From the NCBI GenBank assembly GCA_023382055.1, contig JAMCQN010000108.1:1-54214 (forward strand): a stretch of 54,214 nucleotides of DNA. The letters are read 5' to 3'. The notes beneath the pieces are model-generated. The model ran no database searches. It saw nothing but the letters and a program-made list of their open reading frames with translations, and was not told the origin of the DNA. The DNA is from Chloroflexota bacterium. GTDB taxonomy: Bacteria; Chloroflexota; Anaerolineae; J036; Brachytrichaceae. Within the stretch, counting starts at the first letter, position 1, and every line of letters starts with the position of its first letter. This document shows, in pieces, positions 1 to 8,696 of the stretch. The translations under genes were made by a program, and so were the position numbers.

Positions 1-140
1 CCGCTGCTCAGTCCGCTGTGCAGCCCGTGATCGCCTATTTCCCGGTCATATATCTGCGGCACATTCATTTGCATCAGTATCCCGATCAACAACGGGATGT
101 CATCGACTCGTACATGGTTCAGTTGGGGTGCTTCTTGCAT
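1..140 (-). CDS. IS1634-like transposase, N-terminal part (cut by window edge)
   Basis: Reading leftward from an ATG at 140, the frame stays open to the window edge (46 codons). The translation contains HVRVDDIPLLIGILMQM and then a DREIGDHG stretch. This resembles the DUF4277 domain at the N-terminus of IS1634/IS4-group DDE transposases, where an (R)VDDIPLL-like motif is followed by a conserved D/G/H segment. An AGGGG Shine-Dalgarno-like run lies just upstream of the ATG. The catalytic domain is outside the window, so intactness cannot be judged. The neighbouring end of the element should lie between about 141 and 200, but I could not fix an inverted repeat. Confidence 0.6.
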   Translation of the reverse strand, partial: MQEAPQLNHVRVDDIPLLIGILMQMNVPQIYDREIGDHGLHSGLSS

Positions 141-408
141 ACCCCTAACCGTACCTCACTTTTTGGGTTTATTTACTCATCTTTTCTAGGGAAATGAGAG
201 CTGCAAAGGTTGTTAATCGACAACGATATATGTTGGATGAACGCGCAGGCGTTTCTGATTTATTTACGGGATGCAGGAATTTCATTACGATTATTTTATA
301 TCCCTGTGCTACCGTTATACAATTAATGGACTGGTCAATGAAGAAAAGACAGGCACTTGCCATAGCGCGGATCAACGAAGCACCAGAATACACTCGTCTG
401 AACAAATC
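141..408. other. Intergenic stretch beside an IS end
   Basis: AT-rich sequence between the transposase start and the first complete gene. Short open frames on both strands show no recognisable protein and no good ribosome binding site. A CTCAT/ATGAG pair (about 176-198) surrounds a T-rich core and may belong to the IS end, but no matching copy is available in the window. Confidence 0.35.
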
Positions 409-1554
409 ATGAGCGAGAAATTGACCCCTCAACATACGCTACCTGCCTCGCAGGCTAAGTTAGTCGGTAGTTCGACCAGCCACTTGAGAGCGGAATATGA
501 ACGCTGGCGCAGGCTTTTCGAAGCGCAACCCACGCTGGTGCAGCGGTTCCTCGAGGGACAGGCGCGCAGCCTGGCTGATGCGCTCATCCAGCGCCAACCG
601 CAGATTCGTTTTATGCTGCCGGAGTCGGTCGTGCTGGAGGCGACGCCTCAGCAGAATGGTCCCATAGGTCGCATCCCGCCCGATTTTCGCGAGCAATTAG
701 CCGGAGGTCTGATCGATCGGTTGACGCGCGGCGATATCGGGATGGCGCTGCGCCAGCGCCTTGCTGAACTGGAGCAATCATCAAACCGGTCAGTCTCCGT
801 TGCCACCGGTTTGGTGCGTCATGCGACTGCGGTGCAAATGGTGCACAATATGCTGCCGGCGGGACGCTCGGTCACTTACGTTCCTGATGAAGGGGAGGAG
901 ATACCGACACTCCCGGTTGCAGAAGAATTAGAAGCAGGTTCGGCCATCACTGCCTCTACCGATGCCATCGCCGAGGAAGGCCAGGGTGAAGCCGGACGCG
1001 GCGAGTTGCTGGTTCCTTATGTTCCGGCAGCCCGTCGCTTCTACCTGCCGCAGTGGGTCGCATTTGATGACGAGAATCATTTGCTGGTGAATTCCACCAA
1101 CGACGCCGAGTCGCATATTGCGTCCATGCAACGTTTCCTGTCGCTTCTGCATGCCGCAGTATCGCTCGCGCCTTACATCGTAGCCGATGACGAATACCAG
1201 ACCAAACGCTACGGCATGCTCGGCCAGTTAATCAACCAGGGCCGTGCCCTGGCCCATTACGAAACGAGTGAGATTATCAGCACCATCAAGCAGCGGGCTG
1301 CGGCGAATGATCTGAATCGTGGCTTGAGTCTGAGTCTGCCCTATTTTGACGACCAGACGCTCAAGATGAAGATTCATAATTTCGAGGTCATACCAGCCGG
1401 CCGCATCATGTTTGTTCCGGCATTTGTAGTACGAGCTGCTGAACAGGAACAGGCAAAAGTCGCTCAGGACACCCGCCTGAGTGCTTCCACCCGCAAGCAC
1501 TTGCTGATCGAGTTGCGGGAACTGGAAGATGCTTTCGATGACAGAGATATGTGA
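409..1554 (+). CDS. Hypothetical protein, 381 aa
   Basis: A soluble protein with no signal peptide or membrane segments. The N-terminal third is mixed helix and rich in Q, R and L. The middle has an acidic linker (EEGQGEAGRGE). The C-terminal half has a helix-rich stretch and ends with a charged Glu/Asp-rich helix. I do not recognise a family. The ATG at 409 was chosen because the upstream in-frame extension to 271 has non-coding character and neither start has a clear Shine-Dalgarno. It lies 79 bases ahead of the cation transport genes on the same strand, so co-transcription is possible, but nothing in the sequence ties it to transport. Confidence 0.6.
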   Translation: MSEKLTPQHTLPASQAKLVGSSTSHLRAEYERWRRLFEAQPTLVQRFLEGQARSLADALIQRQPQIRFMLPESVVLEATPQQNGPIGRIPPDFREQLAGGLIDRLTRGDIGMALRQRLAELEQSSNRSVSVATGLVRHATAVQMVHNMLPAGRSVTYVPDEGEEIPTLPVAEELEAGSAITASTDAIAEEGQGEAGRGELLVPYVPAARRFYLPQWVAFDDENHLLVNSTNDAESHIASMQRFLSLLHAAVSLAPYIVADDEYQTKRYGMLGQLINQGRALAHYETSEIISTIKQRAAANDLNRGLSLSLPYFDDQTLKMKIHNFEVIPAGRIMFVPAFVVRAAEQEQAKVAQDTRLSASTRKHLLIELRELEDAFDDRDM

Positions 1555-1633
1555 ATCTGTCTTTTGCAAGCATGTAATCACCAAGCCCAACCGGCCAGGA
1601 CTTTGTCCTGTTACTGTCTAACGAGTAAGTTTT

Positions 1634-3463
1634 ATGGTTGTACCGATTCTACTTTTACTGGCTATTTCTTTCGTGGCATATAAGGTAGCGCCGCGGGAGA
1701 GTAAAGAACATGCTTTAGTGCACGGCGCCGGGCAGATTGGCCTCGGTGCTGCGGTCGCATTGTTTGGGGTGGACTACTTTACGTCCTTCTATTATGCGAC
1801 AGGCGAGTTGATGAGTGCATTGCACCCATACGGCATGCAGCATTACGCGTTTGTGCCGGTTGTGGTCATCTTCGTGGCAAACTTCGTGTTTGGCGCGCTC
1901 TATATGTACTCGCTGGGTGTTTTCAATGAAGGCGGCGGCTCGTTCACCGCGGCGATGCGCTATCTTGGGCCGTCGCTCAGTCTGGTCGTAGCCGTCGTCT
2001 TGATCCAGGATTATGTATTTACAATCGTCGTATCGACGCTTTCCGGAGCCGATCAGTTGCTGTCGATCAGTAACGCCGCCAACATCGACTGGGTGTGGCA
2101 TTTTGCAATCGGCGCTGTACTGGTCGGCATCACGTGGTTTGTGACCATACGCGGTCGCGGTGAATCGGCTCAGTTGGTGTTTACATTCCTCGCGATCTTT
2201 ATCATGCTGACGGTGGTCATGTTCGCTGGCCTGGTGATTGCGCAAAACGCGCATTATTCGCCGGCGCCCACGGTGATAACCCAGCAGCCGCCCACATCGG
2301 TCGCCACCGCTCTATATCACATGCTCACGGCATCGATGAAAGGTCTGGTGGCGCTGTCCGGCCTGGAAGCGATGTCCAACGGCCTGCAATTCCTCATCGA
2401 GGATGACGCCAGTTTCGTGAAGTGGGGGCGCAAGCATCTATCGCGCCTGAACAGGTTGTGGAACTTCTATAGCGGCAAAGCCGGCATCGGACGTGTGGTG
2501 CAGACATCGTTCCTGTTTTATGGCGGATTGACGACGCTGGCGCTGACCATCTTCTCGCTGTCATTCAATGTGTTTGACGGCACATCCGGGCGAAGTCTGG
2601 TCGGGAACCTGGCTTTCATCGGGTTCAGTTTTATCCCGCAAGGCGAAATTGTGTTCTGGGCCTACCAGATACTGGCTGTGATCCTGTTGTCCTTCGCGTC
2701 AATGACCGCCTATCAGGATTTGCAGTCTATGGCATGGCGCAACGTGGCTATTGGAGAGATACCGGAAGTGGTGGTTTACCGCAACCCCAGTGGTACATTT
2801 ACGCGACCGGTTACCGCAGCCGCCATTGCAGCCATCGTGGTTCAGTTCCTGGTGCAGGGACGGACCACGCTCGCAGTACCATATTATGGCGTGGGAGTGT
2901 TCCTGCCCATCATGGCGATGTCGCTGGCGATCAGAAAGCATATACAGACCAGTTTCACCGGCAGCAAACGTTTCTGGGGTATGGCTGCATCTACATTTTC
3001 AGCTGCGTTAGCCGCTTTTATCTTTGTCGGTCAGATCGTTGGCAAGTGGGAGGAAGGCGGCTGGGTCGTGCTGATTTCACTCACTGTGCTGGTGCTCATG
3101 GCGCACGCCATCCTGGTCTCACCATTGGGATATCGCAACGCCAAGTCCATACACCGCATTATTCGTGACAAGTCGCGCGTGCAGGGCCCGATGGGGAACA
3201 TCGTAGAATGGCAGTCGCTGCGCACACAAGAGTATCGTTATAACTTGTTGGCAAACATCTCGCGCTTCTGGGAACTCTTTGGCGTGCGCAGGCCATTGCG
3301 CTATGAACCGCCGGCGCCGGCTGGCGATTATGAAGAGATCATGCATGTGGAAGAAAAAGGAGCGCGCACGTTACTCGATCAGTATCTGGACACTCAGGCC
3401 GAGCCGGAAGCGCATCTCGGCGGTAAACCTATTGAGACGGCGGATCCCGATACACACGAGTAA
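1634..3463 (+). CDS. APC-superfamily permease, KimA/KUP-like potassium importer candidate
   Basis: A 609-residue polytopic membrane protein with about 12 hydrophobic segments and a cytoplasmic C-terminal tail of roughly 90 residues. Features typical of the KimA-like branch of APC permeases are visible: the early AVALFGVDYFTS helix, LVALSGLEAMSN (the conserved broken-helix region with Glu), VPYYGVGVFLPI near helix 10, and EGGWVVLIS before the last helices. The length is close to Bacillus KimA (about 607 aa). It is followed by a P-type ATPase and two RCK/TrkA proteins, so potassium is the most likely substrate. An amino-acid permease role is the alternative, because annotation pipelines often call this group amino acid permease. 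Substrate is inferred from context. Confidence 0.75.
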   Translation: MVVPILLLLAISFVAYKVAPRESKEHALVHGAGQIGLGAAVALFGVDYFTSFYYATGELMSALHPYGMQHYAFVPVVVIFVANFVFGALYMYSLGVFNEGGGSFTAAMRYLGPSLSLVVAVVLIQDYVFTIVVSTLSGADQLLSISNAANIDWVWHFAIGAVLVGITWFVTIRGRGESAQLVFTFLAIFIMLTVVMFAGLVIAQNAHYSPAPTVITQQPPTSVATALYHMLTASMKGLVALSGLEAMSNGLQFLIEDDASFVKWGRKHLSRLNRLWNFYSGKAGIGRVVQTSFLFYGGLTTLALTIFSLSFNVFDGTSGRSLVGNLAFIGFSFIPQGEIVFWAYQILAVILLSFASMTAYQDLQSMAWRNVAIGEIPEVVVYRNPSGTFTRPVTAAAIAAIVVQFLVQGRTTLAVPYYGVGVFLPIMAMSLAIRKHIQTSFTGSKRFWGMAASTFSAALAAFIFVGQIVGKWEEGGWVVLISLTVLVLMAHAILVSPLGYRNAKSIHRIIRDKSRVQGPMGNIVEWQSLRTQEYRYNLLANISRFWELFGVRRPLRYEPPAPAGDYEEIMHVEEKGARTLLDQYLDTQAEPEAHLGGKPIETADPDTHE

Positions 3464-3530
3464 TCAACCGGGGTGGGAGACAGGAACGCTAACATTATAT
3501 TCACCCGGCAGTCAGGTCCTGCTGTGTCTC

Positions 3531-3573
3531 AGTCGCGCTGCAATTGTTTCACGCAACTACCGCCAGCGCGACT
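3531..3573 (+). other. Stem-loop in the gap between permease and ATPase
   Basis: A perfect 10-bp inverted repeat, AGTCGCGCTG (3531-3540) with CAGCGCGACT (3564-3573), encloses a 23-base loop holding a short TTG/CAA pair. It sits in the 185-base gap before the P-type ATPase gene. No U-tract follows, so it does not look like an intrinsic terminator. It may be part of a structured leader or an mRNA processing/stability element. I did not recognise the ydaO (c-di-AMP) or M-box consensus around it. Confidence 0.5.
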
Positions 3574-3648
3574 TCCCAGAAGCGTCTGGCGCCGGATATG
3601 CCATTGGGGATGGCACCCGTGACTAATCCCAGGACCTAGACATCGCCC

Positions 3649-6447
3649 ATGTCTTCATTGCCTTTATATGCACTGCGGTCGGTTGAGGTTTATCCTGCCA
3701 TGGATGCCTCGCCTGACGGCCTGTCACCCGAGGAGTGCGCGGCCCGCCTGTCTCTGTATGGCCCCAATGTCCTGCGCGAACCGCCGCCACAGCCGATCTG
3801 GCGTCGACTGGTGGGTTACCTCACCCACAGTATGGCGCTGTTGTTATGGGGCGCCGGGTTGGTCGCCATTCTGGGTAATCGCCTGGGGATGGGCATCATC
3901 ATCTGGGTGGTCGTGCTCATCAACGCCGCATTCTCGTTCTGGCGCGAATATCGCGCGGAACGGGCGGTTAGAACGCTCAAGAATCTGCTTCCGGCCTACG
4001 CTCGTGTGCTGCGTTCAGGTGCGGAAACCAAAGTGCTCGCAAGCGACGTCGTGCCCGGCGATGTGCTGGTTCTGGCTGAAGGCGATAACGTGCCTGCCGA
4101 TGCGCGTGTTGTAGAGGAATATGGCTTGCGCACCAATGACTCTACGCTGACCGGCGAGGCCATGCCGGTGCGCAAAACTGGGGACGCCTCGTTGCGCGAA
4201 GGTTTATCCGAGTTGGAGCGTCCCAATATGGTCTTCGCAGGTACATCGATCTTCGCTGGAACGGGGCGCGCTGTTGTGGTCTCCACGGGAATGACGACAC
4301 AGTTCGGGCGCATCGCAAACCTGACGGAGAACGTCCATGAAGAGCCAAGCCTTCTACAGAACAGCCTGCTGCGCATGACGCGCATCCTGTCCATCGTCGC
4401 CTTCACCGCCGGCGCGATCGTTTTCGTGATCGAGTTGTTCGAGGTCGGCGTTCAGCTTATCGATGCGTTGCTGTTTGCGGTCGGTGTGATCGTGGCGACC
4501 GTGCCCGAAGGCCTGATACCCACTGTTACGCTGTCATTATCGATGGCGGTGCAGCGCCTGGCTAATAAGGGGGTGCTGGTCAAGAAACTGGCCATCGTTG
4601 AAACACTCGGCACAACCTCAGTCATCTGCACCGATAAAAGCGGCACGCTGACCCAGAACCAGATGACGGTGCGCGAGATATGGGTGGGCGGCAATCGCAT
4701 CGACGTTACGGGCGTGGGCTACGATCCGACCGTCGGTAAGCTAAACGCCAACGGCAGTGTTAATCCAGAGGATCTGAAGTCGCTGCTGGTGGCTGCCTCT
4801 CTCTGCAACAACTCGCGCGTGAACGCCCCGTCCGTTGATCGTCCCATCTGGACTTGCCTGGGCGATCAGACCGAAGCGGCGTTGCGCGTGATGGCGCGTA
4901 AAGGGACGATCGACGAAAGCGATATCGCACAGACATACCCGCGTGTGCACGAGTTGCCTTTCGACGCGCGCCGTAAGCGCATGACGACTATCCACCGCAA
5001 CGCATCCGGCGATATTGCATTTGTCAAAGGCGCGCCGCGTGAAGTTCTGCAGTTGTGCACGCATATCATGCGGAATGGCGAGGTGATTCCTCTGGATCGC
5101 GCGCTTCGCGCTGAAGTCATGGCGGCGAATGACGAATATGCGCGCAACGCCCTGCGCGTGCTCGCGCTGGCGCGGCGGACGCTGCCGGCTCGCAGCGGTA
5201 CCTATTCGCCGGAGCGGGTGGAGCAGGAGCTTACTTTCCTCGGCCTGGCCGCGATGATGGACCCACCCCGCGCCGATGTGTCGGAGGCCATCCGCAGCTG
5301 TCGCGAGGCCGGTATCCGCATGGTCATGATTACCGGCGATTACGGCCTGACGGCCGAGTCCGTCGCGCGGCGTATCGGTATGTTGACGCCGTCGGCCAAC
5401 CCGCATATCCTGACGGGCGCCGACGTAGACTCGCTGAGCGACGCCGAACTGCAGGCGATGCTGGTCGATGAAGTCGTGTGCGCGCGTATGGCGCCGGAAC
5501 ACAAGCTGCGGCTGGTATCGGCGTTTCAGGCGTGTGGCAACGTCGTCGCCGTGATAGGCGATGGCGTTAACGACGCGCCGGCCTTGCGCAAGGCTGATAT
5601 CGGAATTGCCATGGGTGTGACAGGCACCGACGTAGCGAAGGAAGCGGCGGATGTCGTGCTTACGAATGACAATTTCGGCGGTATCGTGGCCGCTGTCGAG
5701 GAAGGACGGGCGGTCTACGACAACCTGAGGAAATTCGTCTCCTATATCTTTGCCAGCAACGTTCCGGAGTTGTTGCCGTTTATCATCTCGAGTCTGTTCA
5801 AGCTGCCGCTGGCGTTGACCATCATGCAGATTCTGGCGATAGACCTGGGCACCGATATTTTCCCCGCCATGGCGCTCAGTATTGAAAAGCCGGAACCCGG
5901 CGTCATGCTGAAACCGCCGCGCAAGCGCGATCAGCCGCTGCTCGATCGCGCGCTTCTGTTGCGAGCGATCTTTTTTGTCGGTGTGATCCAGACGGTGCTG
6001 TGCTACGCTGCATTCTTCTTCGTCTATTCGCAGGCTGGTTTTTCGGATTTACTGCACCTGCCGCGCGTCGACAACTTGCCGTTCTTCGAGCGCCTGATGG
6101 GCCCGGAGGGGCGCGTATACATTCTGGCGACTACGGTCTTCCACGCCGGCGTCGTGTTTTCGCAGATCGGCAATGCCCTGGCTTCTCGGGCATTCACATC
6201 CAGGACGCGCGATATCGGCTTGTTCAGTAATCACAGCCTGCTGTTGGCAATAATTGCTGAATTGATTATCATACTGACACTGATCTACGCGCCGCCATTC
6301 AACGCACTGTTTGAGCACCTTCCATTGCCGCCGATTTATCTGCTGGGGCTGGCGTCGTTCGCGCCGATTGTCTTCGGACTGGAATGGATACGCAAGGCAA
6401 TAGCGCGCCGCCTGCGTAAACCGGAAACAAGGCCTGCAGCGTCGTAA
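3649..6447 (+). CDS. P2-type cation-transporting ATPase
   Basis: A 932-residue P-type ATPase in the inner membrane that would couple ATP hydrolysis to cation transport. Visible in order are an N-terminal cation-ATPase domain (GLSPEECAARL), the actuator loop TGE at 168-170, the ion-site helix with PEGL at 286-289, the phosphorylation site at Asp329, an FVKGAP nucleotide-binding motif, the TGD and GDGVNDAP hinge motifs (Asp638), and a C-terminal six-helix domain. The PEGL motif and the long C-terminal domain place it in the P2 group (Ca2+ or Na+/K+/H+), not the heavy-metal P1B group, since no CPC motif is present. The phosphorylation motif reads DKSGTLT rather than the usual DKTGTLT. Neighbouring RCK proteins favour monovalent cations, but the ion is not proven by sequence. 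Confidence 0.9.
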   Translation: MSSLPLYALRSVEVYPAMDASPDGLSPEECAARLSLYGPNVLREPPPQPIWRRLVGYLTHSMALLLWGAGLVAILGNRLGMGIIIWVVVLINAAFSFWREYRAERAVRTLKNLLPAYARVLRSGAETKVLASDVVPGDVLVLAEGDNVPADARVVEEYGLRTNDSTLTGEAMPVRKTGDASLREGLSELERPNMVFAGTSIFAGTGRAVVVSTGMTTQFGRIANLTENVHEEPSLLQNSLLRMTRILSIVAFTAGAIVFVIELFEVGVQLIDALLFAVGVIVATVPEGLIPTVTLSLSMAVQRLANKGVLVKKLAIVETLGTTSVICTDKSGTLTQNQMTVREIWVGGNRIDVTGVGYDPTVGKLNANGSVNPEDLKSLLVAASLCNNSRVNAPSVDRPIWTCLGDQTEAALRVMARKGTIDESDIAQTYPRVHELPFDARRKRMTTIHRNASGDIAFVKGAPREVLQLCTHIMRNGEVIPLDRALRAEVMAANDEYARNALRVLALARRTLPARSGTYSPERVEQELTFLGLAAMMDPPRADVSEAIRSCREAGIRMVMITGDYGLTAESVARRIGMLTPSANPHILTGADVDSLSDAELQAMLVDEVVCARMAPEHKLRLVSAFQACGNVVAVIGDGVNDAPALRKADIGIAMGVTGTDVAKEAADVVLTNDNFGGIVAAVEEGRAVYDNLRKFVSYIFASNVPELLPFIISSLFKLPLALTIMQILAIDLGTDIFPAMALSIEKPEPGVMLKPPRKRDQPLLDRALLLRAIFFVGVIQTVLCYAAFFFVYSQAGFSDLLHLPRVDNLPFFERLMGPEGRVYILATTVFHAGVVFSQIGNALASRAFTSRTRDIGLFSNHSLLLAIIAELIIILTLIYAPPFNALFEHLPLPPIYLLGLASFAPIVFGLEWIRKAIARRLRKPETRPAAS

Positions 6448-6514
6448 GACTTCTGCGAGTGGTCATGATCAACATGAAATACCGGGATTCAATGCATCAG
6501 GGAGACCTAACGAA

Positions 6515-7165
6515 ATGAGAGCAATCATTATGGGCTGTGGACGAGTCGGCGAACAGGTCAGCCGTATCCTGGATGCCGAAGGTCACGATGTGACTGTCAT
6601 CGATTACGACGGCGAGGCGCTCGCTCGGCTCGGTTCGGAATTCAAAGGGCGCAAAATCAAAGGCATTGGCTTTGACCGCAACATATTGATCGAGGCAGGC
6701 ATCGAACATGCGGATGCATTTGCCGCAACCAGCTCATCGGATAATGCCAATGTGGTTGCTGCGCGTGTGGCGCGCAATATGTTCCAGGTGCCGCGGGTGA
6801 TCGCGCGCCTTTATGATCCCCGTCGAGCGGAAATTTACCAGCGCCTGGGTTTGCTCACCATCTCGTCGACCACCTGGGGCGCGCAACGGATATACGAACT
6901 TCTGACGCACGACAACCTTGATGCAGTGATGAGCTTCGGCAGCGGCGAAGTCAAACTGATCCACATCGATCTACCCCCGCAGTTGGAGGGTCGTATCGTG
7001 AATCACATCACCGTGCTGGGCGAGATCGTCGTCGTCGCCATCACTCGCGACGGGCGCGCCATACTGCCGACGCTGGGCACGCAGTTCCGCGCCGGCGACA
7101 GCGTCTATCTGTCGGTGCTGGCTTCCGCACTGGATCGCGTAGAGGCGCTGCTCGGATTAGCGTAG
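6515..7165 (+). CDS. TrkA/RCK-family potassium regulator (first copy)
   Basis: 216 residues with the layout of a single RCK unit: an N-terminal Rossmann domain starting IIMGCGRVGEQV (dinucleotide-binding glycine motif) followed by VIDYDGE, where the acidic residue binds the NAD ribose or adenosine, and a C-terminal RCK_C subdomain from about residue 140. Such proteins sit in the cytoplasm as rings gating K+ channels or transporters in response to NAD(H), ATP/ADP or c-di-AMP. The next gene is a second RCK protein 40 bases downstream. Paired short TrkA genes of this size (216 and 222 aa) resemble the actinobacterial CeoB/CeoC pair. No TrkH/KtrB-type channel gene is present in the window. Confidence 0.9.
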   Translation: MRAIIMGCGRVGEQVSRILDAEGHDVTVIDYDGEALARLGSEFKGRKIKGIGFDRNILIEAGIEHADAFAATSSSDNANVVAARVARNMFQVPRVIARLYDPRRAEIYQRLGLLTISSTTWGAQRIYELLTHDNLDAVMSFGSGEVKLIHIDLPPQLEGRIVNHITVLGEIVVVAITRDGRAILPTLGTQFRAGDSVYLSVLASALDRVEALLGLA

Positions 7166-7205
7166 GACGGATGCGCATTCGTCCTGTAGTATCGATGGAG
7201 TCAAT

Positions 7206-7874
7206 ATGCTGGTAATTATCGTAGGCGGCGGGAGAACGGGGTCGGAACTGGCGCGCTTGTTGCTGAGCCAGGGGCATCAGGTTAAAGTGATCGACGACCG
7301 TCCGGTGATGATCGAGCGTCTGAACCGCGAACTGGGTGAGGACAAGGTCGTTATGGGCGATGGGAGTTCACCGAGCGCGCTTGAAGCGGCCGGCATCGCG
7401 CACGCCAATGTGCTTGCTGCGGTGACCGCCGAGGATGAAGCCAATCTTGTCGCCACCACGCTGGGGCGATTTGAATTCAATGTGCCGCGCACCATCGCGC
7501 GCGTCAACAATCCGGACAACGCCTGGATGTTCACCCCGGAAATGGGCGTCGATGTGGCGCTGAACCAGGCGGAGATATTAGCCAAACTGGTGGCGGAAGA
7601 AATGTCTCTGGGCGACATGATGACGCTATTGAAGCTGCGCAAGGGTCAGTTCTCCCTGGTGGAAGAGAAGGTCCATCCTACGGCATTGTCGGCTGGAAAG
7701 ACTCTGTCCGCGCTGGATTTGCCCAAGCAATGCAACATTATCGCCGTCATCCGCAAGGGCGAGTTGCTGATCCCGCGCGGTGAGTTGATGCTGGAGGCGT
7801 CGGATGAAGTGCTGGCAATAGCGCATGCCTCACAGGTGGCCGAGCTGGCGGCGCTCATGAACGCGCGGCGTTAG
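7206..7874 (+). CDS. TrkA/RCK-family potassium regulator (second copy)
   Basis: 222 residues, same architecture as the preceding gene. It starts with IIVGGGRTGSELARL, then VIDDRP at the end of the second strand, and has a C-terminal RCK_C half (about 135-222) with LIPRGELMLEASDEVL, typical of the ligand-binding subdomain. The two copies are clearly diverged paralogues and could form a hetero-oligomeric gating ring. The gene is followed 39 bases later by a membrane protein gene on the same strand, so the potassium genes look like one transcription unit. Which transporter they gate is an inference: the KimA-like permease upstream is the only candidate in the window. Confidence 0.9.
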   Translation: MLVIIVGGGRTGSELARLLLSQGHQVKVIDDRPVMIERLNRELGEDKVVMGDGSSPSALEAAGIAHANVLAAVTAEDEANLVATTLGRFEFNVPRTIARVNNPDNAWMFTPEMGVDVALNQAEILAKLVAEEMSLGDMMTLLKLRKGQFSLVEEKVHPTALSAGKTLSALDLPKQCNIIAVIRKGELLIPRGELMLEASDEVLAIAHASQVAELAALMNARR

Positions 7875-7913
7875 TTGTAGAGCGCACACCGGCATGCTAA
7901 ACTGGGAGCTGCC

Positions 7914-8696
7914 ATGAAGGGTTTCAAGAAATTCATCCTCGATATCGTCATGGGAGCGGTTATCCCGATCCTGATTCTTAATAATCTGTCGCGGCCGCTG
8001 GGCGCGCCTGCCGCCTATGTCATCGCTGCACTGGCGCCGGTGACTTACGTGCTGGTCGATACGCTCATCATCACGCGCCGGTTCAACTTCATTACCAGCT
8101 ATACTGCGTCTACCGCCATCATGAACGGCGCGCTGGCCTTCTGGTTCGTGGATGGCATCCTGTATGCCTTCAAGGACACAGCCTCCGCGATCCTGAATCT
8201 TCTGCTATTCGGCGGGTCGGTGATTATCGGCCGGCCGATCCTGCGCTACTTCCTGCTTCAGGCGCTGAATCCCGACACGCCGGAGCGTCACCGAACTATC
8301 GGTGAGTTGATGAGGGAAAGCCCCATTGCGCGCAGCCTGATCATCGGCACAATTATCATAACAGCCGACAGCCTGTTGATCGGCCTGGCGAATTTCTGGT
8401 TGAACTACAGTAACGTGGTCGCCCCGTTCGGCACGGAGTTGTTTAACCAGCAGATTGCGCAGGTCAATGCAGTTACACGCGTGGCTTTCCCGATCTTTGG
8501 TTTGATTTCTTATTCCATCGGCATAGGCCTGGTATTCCGCGCGATGTACAAGTGTCTGCCGAGCGAGGATGGCAAGAGCCAGGTCGAGAGCAACTTCATG
8601 ACCATGATCGACCTGTGGCAGGCGCAACGGCGCGCTGAGCATTTACAAACCGAAACGGCTACCGTTGCATCGCAGATAAGGCAGATCAACCTTTGA
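7914..8696 (+). CDS. VC0807/DUF3159-like integral membrane protein
   Basis: 260 residues with about six hydrophobic segments, beginning with a short positive N-terminus (MKGFKKF) and a first helix, and ending in a charged cytoplasmic tail of about 40 residues. The LNNLSRPLGAPAAYVIAALAP stretch and the NGALAFWFVDG region resemble the VC0807 family, and the protein is related in layout to actinobacterial DUF3159 proteins. Function is unknown. Its position directly after two TrkA genes matches the arrangement around Mycobacterium ceoB/ceoC as I remember it, which suggests a role linked to cation homeostasis. The 3' end overlaps the convergent permease gene by 11 bases. Confidence 0.65.
   Translation: MKGFKKFILDIVMGAVIPILILNNLSRPLGAPAAYVIAALAPVTYVLVDTLIITRRFNFITSYTASTAIMNGALAFWFVDGILYAFKDTASAILNLLLFGGSVIIGRPILRYFLLQALNPDTPERHRTIGELMRESPIARSLIIGTIIITADSLLIGLANFWLNYSNVVAPFGTELFNQQIAQVNAVTRVAFPIFGLISYSIGIGLVFRAMYKCLPSEDGKSQVESNFMTMIDLWQAQRRAEHLQTETATVASQIRQINL

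Noticed and set aside
194-412. Small plus-strand ORF beside the transposase
   Set aside because: No ribosome binding site, AT-rich codon use unlike the neighbours, and overlap with the following gene.
3464-3648. c-di-AMP (ydaO) or M-box riboswitch before the ATPase gene
   Set aside because: I could not match the conserved segments; only a simple hairpin is visible, so I list it as a stem-loop.
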